This document shows, piece by piece, positions 7,743 to 15,537 of a stretch of DNA of 64,000 bases. A model generated the notes under the pieces. That model was not told where the DNA came from, did no database searches, and was given only the letters and a program-made list of their open reading frames with translations. Numbering within the stretch: position 1 is the first letter of the stretch; each line of letters begins with the position of its first letter. The stretch comes from Microbacterium sp. Leaf288 (lineage in GTDB: Bacteria > Actinomycetota > Actinomycetes > Actinomycetales > Microbacteriaceae): positions 742,902-806,901 of the forward strand of contig NZ_LMNI01000001.1 in NCBI RefSeq assembly GCF_001422925.1, given 5' to 3'. The position numbers and the translations under genes were made by a program.

Positions 7743-8927
7743 TCAGGCGAGGCCCTCGAGCGGCCAGCCGGTGTACGCCTCGGCGAGGAAGCGGCGACCG
7801 GCCTCGGACTCGACCACCGACTGCAGCTCGCCGAGCTGGCGCAGGCGGTCGAAGTCCGACGCGTCGGGCGCGACGTGGAGCATGTTGGTCATCCACCACG
7901 AGAAGTGCTGGGCCTTCCAGATGCGGTGCAGCGTCTTCTCGGGGAACGCCTCGATGAGGCGGTCATCGTTGTCGAGAAGGAGGGCGCGCAGCGCGCGCTC
8001 GAGCACGAGCACGTCCGCGACGGCGAGGTTCATCCCCTTCGCGCCGGTCGGCGGCACGGTGTGCGCGGCGTCGCCGATCAGTGCGACGCGGCCGTTCAGC
8101 AGCTCGTGGGCGACGAAGCTGCGGAACCGCAGCACGTCGCGCTGGAAGATCGGGCCCTCCTTGAGCGTCGTGCCGGGCACGCGCTTCTGCAGCTCCTCCC
8201 ACAGCTGCTCCTCGCTGAGGGCGTTCGGGTCGGCGTTCGGGTCGCACTGGAAGTACATGCGCTGCACCGTGGCGCTGCGCTGGCTGATGAGCGCGAACCC
8301 GTCGGGCGAGTTGCTGTAGATGAGCTCCTCGGCGCTGGGCGGCGCCTCGCACAGGATCCCGAACCAGGCGAACGGGTACTCGCGGAAGTACCCGCCGGTC
8401 GACGACCCCGTGACCGCCTCGCGCGCGACGCTGCGCGAGCCGTCGGCGCCCACGACGAACTCGGCCTCGATCTCGAGGGGCGCGCCGTCGGCGTCGGTCG
8501 CGATGACGCGGGGGCGATCGGATGCCGCGTCCTCGACGCGCACCGCGGTCACGCCGAAGCGGAGGTCCTGGCCCTTGCCGAGGCGCGCCGCGATGAGGTC
8601 CTTGAGGGCCTCATGCTGCGGGTACAGCCAGACCCCGCGGCCGACGAGGTCGGCGAAGTCGATGCGGTGGCCGGCGCCGGCGAAGCGCAGCTCGATGCCG
8701 TCGTGGCGGTTGCCGACGGTGCGCACGCGGCTCGACGCACCCGACGAGTCGAGCACCTCGACGGTGCCCTGCTCGAGGATGCCGGCGCGGATCGTCGTCT
8801 CGATCTCTTCGCGCGAGCGCTGGTCGATGACGACCGACTCGATGCCGGCGATTCCCAGCAGATGCGACAGCAGAAGCCCGGCCGGGCCGGCGCCGATGAT
8901 GGCGACGCGGGTGCGGATCGTGGACAT
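7743..8927 (-). CDS. pobA: 4-hydroxybenzoate 3-monooxygenase
   Basis: A 394-residue FAD-dependent aromatic hydroxylase of exactly the usual PobA length. The FAD Rossmann motif GAGPAG is at 12-17, the DG motif is in FVVGADGSRS, and the late FAD motif GDAAHTVPPTGAKGMN is present. It hydroxylates 4-hydroxybenzoate to protocatechuate with NAD(P)H and O2. It links the hydroxycinnamate operon, whose product would be 4-hydroxybenzoate from p-coumarate, with the pca genes. The start has a clear AAGGAG box. It is transcribed alone, with an IclR gene upstream on the same strand. Confidence 0.96.
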   Translation of the reverse strand: MSTIRTRVAIIGAGPAGLLLSHLLGIAGIESVVIDQRSREEIETTIRAGILEQGTVEVLDSSGASSRVRTVGNRHDGIELRFAGAGHRIDFADLVGRGVWLYPQHEALKDLIAARLGKGQDLRFGVTAVRVEDAASDRPRVIATDADGAPLEIEAEFVVGADGSRSVAREAVTGSSTGGYFREYPFAWFGILCEAPPSAEELIYSNSPDGFALISQRSATVQRMYFQCDPNADPNALSEEQLWEELQKRVPGTTLKEGPIFQRDVLRFRSFVAHELLNGRVALIGDAAHTVPPTGAKGMNLAVADVLVLERALRALLLDNDDRLIEAFPEKTLHRIWKAQHFSWWMTNMLHVAPDASDFDRLRQLGELQSVVESEAGRRFLAEAYTGWPLEGLA

Positions 8928-9233
8928 GGACGTCTCCTTCGACGTTCGGGAACGGATGCCTCGGCCCAGTGTGACGGGGTGCGTCCCGGGTTGATCCGGA
9001 TTCCCATTGAATGGGCTCGCGACGCGCCGCCGTCACCGGACTTCCACACAGAATCGGATCCGCTGTTGCGGACCGCGGAGGCGGCGCGCCGGTCGCCACG
9101 GCGCCGTAGCGGCGTGTCGGGCCGCGCGTCCGTAGGCGCGGATCCGCGGGTGAGGGCGGGTGGGTGGCGGATCGAAGACCGAACGCCCGAGACGAAGGGG
9201 ACGGATGCCGCGGCGCGGCGTGGTGGGCACCGA
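8928..9233. promoter_or_regulatory. pobA upstream region with IclR-type operator
   Basis: This 306-bp gap holds no gene. The palindrome CCCAT-TGA-ATGGG sits inside ATTCCCATTGAATGGGCT (9000-9017), about 73 bp upstream of pobA. The same core with perfect 8-bp arms lies about 65 bp upstream of pcaH (11183-11201). Nearer pobA a 19-bp sequence GGATGCCTCGGCCCAGTGT (8954-8972) is identical to one upstream of the LysR gene (30976-30994). The rest (about 9020-9233) shows nothing I can interpret. Confidence 0.6.
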
Positions 9234-9986
9234 TCAGCGGCGGTCGGTCCGCAGGTCGGCCTCGATTCCGGCCGCGGCCTCGCGCAGCGCATGGATCGCG
9301 GCCCCCGGGTCGGTCTCGCGGGGGAGCACGACCGACAGCGCGGCGACGACCTCGCCCGCGTCGCGGATCGGCACGGCCACGCCGGTCGACACGGCCTCGA
9401 TGGAGCCGGGCGCCACGACCACGCCGGCGCGGCGGACCTCGGCGATGAGGCGGCGCAGGCGCGCAGCATCCGTCACCGTCTCTGGAGCGAGGGCGCGCAG
9501 CGCGCCGGCGAGCACCCGCTCGCGCAGGGCCGACGGCGCATGGGCGAGCAGGACGAGGCCCGACGACGAGGCGTGCAGCGGCAGGCGTCCGGCGATGCGG
9601 GTGATGTTGGCGCCGGCGTCGGGGTGGGAGAGGCGCTCGAGGAAGAGGGCCTCGTCCTGCTCGAGCACCGCGAGCTGCGTGTGCTCGCGGATGCGCGCCT
9701 GCACCTGCTCCATGTGAGGCAGCGCCGCCTGGCGGAGCCGCAGGGCCGTCGAGCCGCGGAGGGCCAGCTCCCACAGGCGCATGCCGAGGTGCACGCGCCG
9801 GTCCTCGTCGCGTTCGAGGAGGCCCGCGTCGACGAGCTCGTCGACGATCCGGTGCGCGGTCGACGACGGCAGCCCCGCGCGGCGGCCGATCTCGGCCGCC
9901 GACTGCATCGAACGCTCGGCGGTGAACGTCTCGAGCACCCGCACGATGCGGTCGGTCATCGAGTCGCCGGAGGGCGAGTTGGCCAT
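9234..9986 (-). CDS. IclR-family transcriptional regulator
   Basis: A 250-residue IclR regulator. An N-terminal winged helix-turn-helix (SAAEIGRRAGLPSSTAHRIV) is followed by the IclR effector domain with ASSSGLVLLAHAP and the C-terminal sensor region. The start at 9984-9986 (MANSPSGD) is favoured because longer forms run into repeat sequence. It lies upstream of pobA on the same strand and faces a second IclR gene, so it is a candidate regulator of pobA and/or pcaHGBDC; family members PobR and PcaU do this in other bacteria. Confidence 0.88.
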   Translation of the reverse strand: MANSPSGDSMTDRIVRVLETFTAERSMQSAAEIGRRAGLPSSTAHRIVDELVDAGLLERDEDRRVHLGMRLWELALRGSTALRLRQAALPHMEQVQARIREHTQLAVLEQDEALFLERLSHPDAGANITRIAGRLPLHASSSGLVLLAHAPSALRERVLAGALRALAPETVTDAARLRRLIAEVRRAGVVVAPGSIEAVSTGVAVPIRDAGEVVAALSVVLPRETDPGAAIHALREAAAGIEADLRTDRR

Positions 9987-10013
9987 GCGCCCACTCTGCC
10001 ATTCCTGAGCGAC

Positions 10014-10212
10014 CTGTCGTTGAGCGAAGAGCGCTCTGGCGCCCGTAGTCGAAACGCCTGGGGTGTGCGGGAGTGCCGAGGCCGAGGTTGCTCGCAAGGT
10101 CGGCGCGTTTCGACTCGCTCGTTCCTCGCTCGCTCAACGACCGGGAGAAGGCCAAGCCCTCGCTCGCTCGACGACCGGGAGAAGGCCAAGCCCTCGCTCG
10201 CTCGACGACCGG
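10014..10212. repeat. Inverted dispersed repeats and a 34-bp tandem duplication between two iclR genes
   Basis: The 262-bp gap between the divergent IclR genes is built largely of repeats. GTCGTTGAGCGAAGAGCG with GTCGAAACGC (10016-10052) appears inverted as GCGTTTCGAC with CTCGCTCGCTCAACGAC (10103-10141). A 34-bp unit starting CGACCGGGAGAAGGCCAAGC is then duplicated head to tail (10138-10171 and 10172-10205) with the first 7 bp of a third copy. No gene is visible. Promoters for both regulators must lie within or beside this DNA. Confidence 0.65.
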
Positions 10213-10248
10213 CGGGTCGGGGCGGGTAACGTCGCACGAGGAGGATCC

Positions 10249-11007
10249 ATGGCGGACGGCGAAGGCGTGCTCGAGCGCACGCTGCGGGTGCTCGGGTGCT
10301 TCACCGACGACGAGCCGGCGGTCACGGCGACGACGCTCGCGGCGCGCACAGGGCTCGCGTCATCCACGCTGCACCGCCTGCTCGCGACGCTCGTGGCCGA
10401 GGGCCTCCTCACGCGAGGGCCCGGCCACACCTACGCCATTGGTCCGCGGCTGTGGGAGCTCGGCGAGCTCTCGCCCCTGTCGCTGCGCCTGCGCGAGACG
10501 GCGCTGCCCCACATGGTGCGGCTGTACGAGGCGACCGGCGAGAACGTTCACCTCGCGGTACTCGACGGTGCAACGCCTGCCACGACGACCGCGCTGTACG
10601 TCGGACGCCTCACTGGACGCCAGTCGATCCCGACGCTGAGCCGCATGGGAGGACGCGGGCCCCTCCACACCACGGGCGTCGGCAAGGCGCTGCTCGCGAC
10701 GCGCGACGAGGGCTGGCTGCGGGAGTACTTCGAGGCGCCGCTCGAGCGAGAGACGGTCAACTCGATCGCGACGGAGCGGGAGCTCCGCGCCGACATCGCG
10801 CGCACGCGGGCCCTCGGGTACGCGACGACCCGCGAGGAGATGACCCTCGGCAACGTCTCGGTCGCGGCCGCGCTGCCGCGGGTCGAGGGCTTGCCGCCGG
10901 TCGCGCTCGGGCTCGTCGTGCACCTCGCGCGAGCCGACGAGCGGCGTCTGGGGCCCCTCGTCGTGCAGGCCGCGAAGGACCTCCACCACGATCTCCGCGT
11001 GGCGTGA
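10249..11007 (+). CDS. IclR-family transcriptional regulator
   Basis: A 252-residue IclR regulator with winged helix-turn-helix (ATTLAARTGLASSTLHRLLA) and IclR effector domain (HTTGVGKALLA). A GAGGAGG box sits just upstream of the ATG at 10249. It is directly upstream of pcaHGBDC on the same strand but separated from it by a nested palindrome and its own 258-bp gap. It is a candidate activator or repressor of that operon through the palindrome at 11183-11201 (inference). Confidence 0.88.
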   Translation: MADGEGVLERTLRVLGCFTDDEPAVTATTLAARTGLASSTLHRLLATLVAEGLLTRGPGHTYAIGPRLWELGELSPLSLRLRETALPHMVRLYEATGENVHLAVLDGATPATTTALYVGRLTGRQSIPTLSRMGGRGPLHTTGVGKALLATRDEGWLREYFEAPLERETVNSIATERELRADIARTRALGYATTREEMTLGNVSVAAALPRVEGLPPVALGLVVHLARADERRLGPLVVQAAKDLHHDLRVA

Positions 11008-11024
11008 CCCCGCACCACTCCAGG

Positions 11025-11089
11025 TTTGGGGCGCATTTCGTCCGTTGGGGCGCACATCGTGCGCCCCAACGGACGAATGGCGCCCCAAA
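11025..11089. repeat. Nested GGGGCG palindrome, copy 2 (31-bp arms, near perfect)
   Basis: Left arm 11025-11055 and right arm 11059-11089 are inverted repeats of 31 bp with two mismatches and a 3-base ATC loop. The arms start TTTGGGGCGC and contain CCGTTGGGGCGCAC, the same words as in copies 1 and 3. It begins 17 bp after the stop of the upstream IclR gene and so could terminate it. The length and near identity of the arms exceed what a simple terminator needs. Confidence 0.7.
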
Positions 11090-11182
11090 GCCGACAGGGA
11101 ACGACGCCGAGCGCGCGACACCGACAGTGCCGACCCGCACGCCGCGGGAGGGCTACGGATGCCGCGGGGCGCAGCATCCGTG

Positions 11183-11201
11183 ATTCCCACTGAGTGGGAA
11201 T
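11183..11201. promoter_or_regulatory. Operator ATTCCCAC-TGA-GTGGGAAT upstream of pcaH
   Basis: A perfect palindrome with 8-bp arms around TGA, 64 bp upstream of the pcaH start. A degenerate copy with the same TGA centre lies at a similar distance upstream of pobA. Shared position and sequence argue for one regulator of both units, most likely one of the two IclR proteins encoded between them. Confidence 0.65.
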
Positions 11202-11265
11202 CCACGGCGGTGAGTGCACGCGGGAGTGCGACCCTGGGACGACCCGAGTCGTCGAAGGAGACCTC

Positions 11266-12135
11266 ATGACACAGGCCCAGCCCGATCCCCAGGGCGAGGA
11301 GGCGTTCTCGTCGTCGGTGGTGCTCGAGCAGACGGCGGCGGCCCCCGAGTCGCTGCTGGCCTCGCCCGACCAGCTCACCCAGCGCGAGATCACGCAGGAG
11401 ATCGTCGATTACCACGCCGCCGCCGCACGGCGTGAGGCGGCGGGAGAGCGGCTCAACATGAGCCTGCACGACTTCCCGCCGTACCGGTCGAGCCTGCTGC
11501 GCCACCCGACCAAGAACCCGAAGCTCGTCGACCCCGAGACGATCGAGCTGTTCTCGCCCGCCTTCGGCCAGCGCGACGTCGCGGCGATCGAGTCCGACCT
11601 CACGCTGCAGCACATCGGCGAGCCCCAGGGTGAGCGCATGACCGTCGAGGGTCGCGTGCTCGACTCGTGGGGGCGTCCGGTCCCCAACCAGCTCGTCGAG
11701 ATCTGGCAGGCGAACGCCGCAGGTCGCTACATCCACCAGCGGGATCAGCATCCCGCTCCGCTCGACCCGAACTTCACCGGCGCCGGCCGAATCGTCACCG
11801 ACGACGACGGGTACTACAAGTTCACCACGATCAAGCCCGGCGCCTACCCGTGGAAGAACCACGTCAACGCGTGGCGGCCTGCGCACATCCACTTCTCGAT
11901 CTTCGGCTCGGGCTTCACGCAGCGCCTGGTGACGCAGATGTACTTCCCGGGCGACCCGCTGTTTCCCCTCGATCCGATCTACAACACGATCTGGCGCCAG
12001 AAGGACCGCGACCGCCTCATCGGCCTCTACGACCACGACCTGTCGGTGCCCGAGTTCTCGATGGGGTACCGCTTCGACATCGTCGTCGACGGCCCCGACG
12101 CGACGTGGTTCGAGCCCGAAGAAGGAGAGCACTGA
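11266..12135 (+). CDS. pcaH: Protocatechuate 3,4-dioxygenase, beta subunit
   Basis: A 289-residue intradiol dioxygenase beta subunit, with an N-terminal extension of about 45 residues relative to well-known PcaH proteins. The Fe(III) ligands are visible as Tyr155 (GRYIHQ), Tyr194 (AYPWKNH), His207 and His209 (RPAHIHFS). With PcaG it cleaves protocatechuate between the hydroxyls to 3-carboxy-cis,cis-muconate. Start at 11266 has a GAAGGAG box. It is the first gene of a tightly coupled pcaHGBDC operon. Confidence 0.97.
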   Translation: MTQAQPDPQGEEAFSSSVVLEQTAAAPESLLASPDQLTQREITQEIVDYHAAAARREAAGERLNMSLHDFPPYRSSLLRHPTKNPKLVDPETIELFSPAFGQRDVAAIESDLTLQHIGEPQGERMTVEGRVLDSWGRPVPNQLVEIWQANAAGRYIHQRDQHPAPLDPNFTGAGRIVTDDDGYYKFTTIKPGAYPWKNHVNAWRPAHIHFSIFGSGFTQRLVTQMYFPGDPLFPLDPIYNTIWRQKDRDRLIGLYDHDLSVPEFSMGYRFDIVVDGPDATWFEPEEGEH

Positions 12136-12710
12136 TGGCCCGCACCGCCCGCGACCTCGGCCCGAAGACCCACGAGGCCACCGGCGGCCAGACCGTCGGC
12201 CCGTTCTTCGCGTTCGGCCTGGATTACGAGAAGAAGCACCAGGTCGTGTTCCCGCACAGCCCGGGCTCGGTCGTGCTCGGCGGCACGGTGTTCGACGGCG
12301 CCGGCAACCCGATCCCCGACGCGGTCATCGAGATCTGGAGCGCCGACGAGAACGGCCGGATCCCGCGCGCCCACGGCGCCTTCCGCCGCGACGACCATTC
12401 GTTCACGGGTTTCGGTCGCGCAGCCACGACAGACGTCGGCCGCTACGAGTTCTGGACGCGCAACCCCGGTCCGGTCGACGGCGGCGCGCCGTTCTACTCG
12501 GTCATCGTGTTCGCGCGCGGCCTTCCCGACAAGCTCGTGACGCGCATCTACCTCCCCGAGCACGAGGAGCTCCTCGCCGCAGACCCGCTCCTGTCCTCGC
12601 TCGACGCCGACGAGCGCGCTACGCTCATCGCGACGCGCCTGCCGGACGGCAACCTGCACCACGACATCCACCTGCAGGGCGAGAAGGAGACCGTGTTCCT
12701 TGCCTTCTGA
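12135..12710 (+). CDS. pcaG: Protocatechuate 3,4-dioxygenase, alpha subunit
   Basis: A 191-residue alpha subunit of the intradiol dioxygenase, normal length. It shares the beta-sandwich core (VFDGAGNPIPDAVIEIWSAD) with PcaH but lacks the iron ligands, as usual for this subunit. The ATG at 12135 overlaps the pcaH stop (TGATG), so subunit production is coupled. Confidence 0.96.
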   Translation: MARTARDLGPKTHEATGGQTVGPFFAFGLDYEKKHQVVFPHSPGSVVLGGTVFDGAGNPIPDAVIEIWSADENGRIPRAHGAFRRDDHSFTGFGRAATTDVGRYEFWTRNPGPVDGGAPFYSVIVFARGLPDKLVTRIYLPEHEELLAADPLLSSLDADERATLIATRLPDGNLHHDIHLQGEKETVFLAF

Positions 12711-14100
12711 CCGTGACCGGCCCGCACTCGATGGGGGCCTGCTCTCGCCCGTGACCGTCGGTCACGACGAGACGGTGACGGATGCCGCGTACCTCGACGC
12801 CCTCGTGACGGCCGAGGTCGCGCTGGCACGGGCCTGGGTCGAAGCCGGGGCCGCCCCGGCCGAGGCGGTCGACGAGATCGAGACGGAGTTCGGCTGGCAG
12901 GGGGCGCTCCGTGGATGCCGCGACCACGGCGTCGACGGCACGGCGCTGCCCGCTGCGGCCGTCGCCGGCGGCAACCCGGTGATCCCGCTGGTCGGGCGGC
13001 TCAAGGAACGAGTCGGAGTCGACGCGCGACTCTGGGTGCACCGCGGGGCGACCAGCCAGGACATCGTGGACACCGCGGCGATGGTGGTGGCCCGGGCGGC
13101 GACGAGCCGTATCGTCGCGGCGCTCGTGCACACCGAGGTGTCGCTGCGCTCGCTGGCCCGTTCCCGGCGCGACGAGGTCGCGGCGGCGCGCACGCTGACG
13201 CAGCACGCCGTGCCGACGACCGTCGGCCTGCGCGCGGCCGGCTGGCTGCGGGGCGTCGAGCGCGCGAGGTCGCGCGTCGACGACGTGCAGCACCAGCTGC
13301 CGGCTCAGCTCGGCGGCGCCGCGGGCACGCTCGCGTCCTTCACCGAGATCGCGGGGCCGGAGGCGGCCGCCGCGCTGCCCGCCGCCTTCGCGCACGAACT
13401 CGGACTCGCAGCACCCGACGCCCCGTGGCACACGAGCCGCTGGCCGATCACCGAGCTGGGCGACGCCCTGGTGCAGGCGATCGACGCCGTCGGCAAGATC
13501 GCCGCCGACGTCGCGACGCTCAGCCGCACCGAGATCGGCGAGCTCGCCGAGGGCGCGGGCGGCGGATCGTCGGCCATGCCGCAGAAGCGCAACCCCGCAG
13601 CATCCGTCCTCATCCGCTCGGCCGCGCTGCGCGCTCCCCAGCTCGCGGCGACGCTGCATCTCGCGTCGGCACTCGCCGCCGACGAGCGCCCCGACGGCGC
13701 GTGGCATGCGGAGTGGCCGACGCTGCGGGAGCTGCTGCGCCTCGCGCTCGGCGCGACCGCCCACGCGGCTTCACTCGTCGCCGGGCTTCACGTCGACACC
13801 GACGCCGTCGCCCGCAACCTCGCGGCCACCGGCGGGCTCATCGTCTCGGAGCGCCTCTCGATCGTGCTCGGGCCTGTGCTGGGTGCCGCGCGTGTGGCGG
13901 AGCTCGTAACCGGGGCCGCCGCGGGCGGCGACCTCGCCGGGCTCCTCGCGGCGTCGCCCGACGTCGCCGCGCTCGCGGCAGCGGCCGGAGCGACCCCCGA
14001 GGCGTTCGCCGCCGACCTGCTCGACCCCGCCCGCTACACCGGACTCGCCGGCCGCCTCGTCGACGAGGCCGCCGCACGCACCGCAGAGGAGGACGCGTGA
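12700..14100 (+). CDS. pcaB: 3-carboxy-cis,cis-muconate cycloisomerase
   Basis: A 466-residue member of the fumarase/aspartase superfamily. The superfamily signature SSAMPQKRNP is present near residue 288. It lactonises 3-carboxy-cis,cis-muconate to 4-carboxymuconolactone. The most likely start is a TTG at 12700, overlapping the end of pcaG by 11 bp with an AAGGAG box (12684-12689) at good distance. It lies between pcaG and pcaD and overlaps pcaD by 4 bp. Confidence 0.94.
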   Translation: MPSDRDRPALDGGLLSPVTVGHDETVTDAAYLDALVTAEVALARAWVEAGAAPAEAVDEIETEFGWQGALRGCRDHGVDGTALPAAAVAGGNPVIPLVGRLKERVGVDARLWVHRGATSQDIVDTAAMVVARAATSRIVAALVHTEVSLRSLARSRRDEVAAARTLTQHAVPTTVGLRAAGWLRGVERARSRVDDVQHQLPAQLGGAAGTLASFTEIAGPEAAAALPAAFAHELGLAAPDAPWHTSRWPITELGDALVQAIDAVGKIAADVATLSRTEIGELAEGAGGGSSAMPQKRNPAASVLIRSAALRAPQLAATLHLASALAADERPDGAWHAEWPTLRELLRLALGATAHAASLVAGLHVDTDAVARNLAATGGLIVSERLSIVLGPVLGAARVAELVTGAAAGGDLAGLLAASPDVAALAAAAGATPEAFAADLLDPARYTGLAGRLVDEAAARTAEEDA

Positions 14101-14876
14101 CCGTCCCCGCCATCTCCCTCACCGACCCCGTCGGCCCTGACGGTGCGCCGCTGCTCGTGCTCGGGCCGTCGCTCGGCACGTCGACGCTGCTGTGGGACCG
14201 CGTCATCCCGGCGCTCGCCGAGCACTACCGCGTCGCCCTGTGGGACCTGCCCGGCCACGGCGCCGCGCCCCCGTCGACCGAGGCGTTCACGATCGCCGAG
14301 GTCGCCGACGCGGTCGCCGACGCGGTCGACGGGCCGTTCCTGTACGCCGGGGTCTCGCTCGGAGGCGCCGTCGGGCTCGAGCTGCTGCTGCGCCACGGTG
14401 ACCGCATCGCCGCCGCAGCGATCCTGTGCTCGGGCGCGAAGATCGGCACCGCAGAGGGCTGGCACGAGCGGGCGGCCCAGGTGCGCGCGCAGAGCACGTC
14501 GAGCCTCATCATCGGTTCGGCGCAGCGCTGGTTCGCGCCGGGATCGATCGAGCGCGACCCCGACCTGACGGGGCGGCTCCTCCACGTGCTGCAGAACACG
14601 CACGACGAGAGCTACGCCCGCTGCTGCGACGCCCTCGCCGTCTTCGACGTGCGCGGCCGGCTGGGCGAGATCGCCACCCCGGTGCTCGCGGTGTGGGGCG
14701 ATCACGACGCAGTCACGCCCGAGGCATCCGCTCGCGAGATCGCCGCGGGTGTGCAGCACGGCGAGGCGATCGGGATCCCGGATGCCTCCCACCTGGCGCC
14801 CGCCGACTCCCCGGCGCAGACCGCCGCGGTGCTGAGGGAGTTCTTCGACACGGTCGCCGCGGAGCGTGCCGCGTGA
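14097..14876 (+). CDS. pcaD: 3-oxoadipate enol-lactonase
   Basis: A 259-residue alpha/beta hydrolase. The nucleophile elbow GVSLGG puts Ser at 87; the acid and base are likely in GDHDAVTP and DASHLAP. It opens 3-oxoadipate enol-lactone to 3-oxoadipate. The GTG start at 14097 overlaps the pcaB stop (GTGA). In Rhodococcus and Streptomyces this activity is often fused to the PcaC decarboxylase as PcaL; here the two are separate genes. Confidence 0.93.
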   Translation: MTVPAISLTDPVGPDGAPLLVLGPSLGTSTLLWDRVIPALAEHYRVALWDLPGHGAAPPSTEAFTIAEVADAVADAVDGPFLYAGVSLGGAVGLELLLRHGDRIAAAAILCSGAKIGTAEGWHERAAQVRAQSTSSLIIGSAQRWFAPGSIERDPDLTGRLLHVLQNTHDESYARCCDALAVFDVRGRLGEIATPVLAVWGDHDAVTPEASAREIAAGVQHGEAIGIPDASHLAPADSPAQTAAVLREFFDTVAAERAA

Positions 14877-15274
14877 GCCGGCCGGACGGCGAGGGCCTCA
14901 CCGACGAGGAGCGCTACGACCAGGGCATGGTGGTGCGCCGCGAGGTGCTGTCGGACGCCCACGTCGACCGCGCGATCGCGGGCACGACCGAGCTGACCGC
15001 CGACTTCCAGGACTTCATCACCCGCGTCGCGTGGGGGGACATCTGGTCGCGCCCCGGCCTCGACCGCCGCTCGCGCTCGGTCGCGGTGCTCACGGCGCTC
15101 ATCGCGCTCGGGCATCACGAGGAGCTCGCGATGCACCTGCGCGCGGCGCTGCGCAACGGCCTCACCGTCGACGAGATCAAGGAAGTGATCCTCCAGGCCG
15201 GCCTGTACTGCGGCGTCCCCGCCGCCAACACCGCGTTCCGCATCGCGAAGGACGTGTTCGCCGAGGAGTCCTGA
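14873..15274 (+). CDS. pcaC: 4-carboxymuconolactone decarboxylase
   Basis: A 133-residue carboxymuconolactone decarboxylase of standard size. The family core RSVAVLTALIALGHHEELAM is at 69-88, with the downstream EVILQAGLYCGVPAAN. It decarboxylates 4-carboxymuconolactone to the enol-lactone used by PcaD. A GTGA overlap couples it to pcaD, although the reaction order is PcaC before PcaD. Confidence 0.95.
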   Translation: MSRPDGEGLTDEERYDQGMVVRREVLSDAHVDRAIAGTTELTADFQDFITRVAWGDIWSRPGLDRRSRSVAVLTALIALGHHEELAMHLRAALRNGLTVDEIKEVILQAGLYCGVPAANTAFRIAKDVFAEES

Positions 15275-15354
15275 CCGGCCTTCTTCTTCCGGGTTCGCTT
15301 CGCGGGGTCTTGCGTCGTCGTCCTCCCGGGTCGTCCCTGCCCCCTGGTCTCGGT

Positions 15355-15425
15355 GGTTTGGGGCGTGCGACGTGCGTTCGGGGCGTGCGGGGTGCGCCCC
15401 GAATGCACGCGGTGCGCCCCAAACC
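15355..15425. repeat. Nested GGGGCG palindrome, copy 3 (downstream of pcaC)
   Basis: Outer arms GGTTTGGGGCG (15355-15365) and CGCCCCAAACC (15415-15425) pair perfectly. Inner arms GCGTTCGGGGCG (15374-15385) and CGCCCCGAATGC (15395-15406) pair with one mismatch. It lies 80 bp beyond pcaC and upstream of the pcaI promoter, consistent with separating two transcription units. Confidence 0.62.
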
Positions 15426-15456
15426 CGTGCGGACGACGGATGCTGCGGCTCAGGGC

Positions 15457-15521
15457 TTCCGAAATGACCTCGTCGCACGTACACTGGGTCGCAGAGCGTA
15501 CATCTGTTCGCACAGCGAACA
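15457..15521 (+). promoter_or_regulatory. pcaI promoter with operator TGTTCGC-ACA-GCGAACA
   Basis: A TACACT -10 hexamer (15480-15485) with a weak TTCCGA 17 bp upstream (15457-15462) is followed by a perfect 7-bp-arm palindrome TGTTCGCACAGCGAACA (15505-15521). The palindrome would lie just downstream of the transcription start and upstream of the GAGGAG box, a repressor-like position. The IclR protein encoded after pcaF is the obvious candidate ligand-responsive regulator (inference). Confidence 0.6.
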
Positions 15522-15537
15522 AGCGAGGAGGCGGTTC

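Noticed and set aside
10138..10212. CRISPR-like repeat array
   Set aside because: The 34-bp units are directly adjacent with no spacers and only two full copies; it is a simple tandem duplication.
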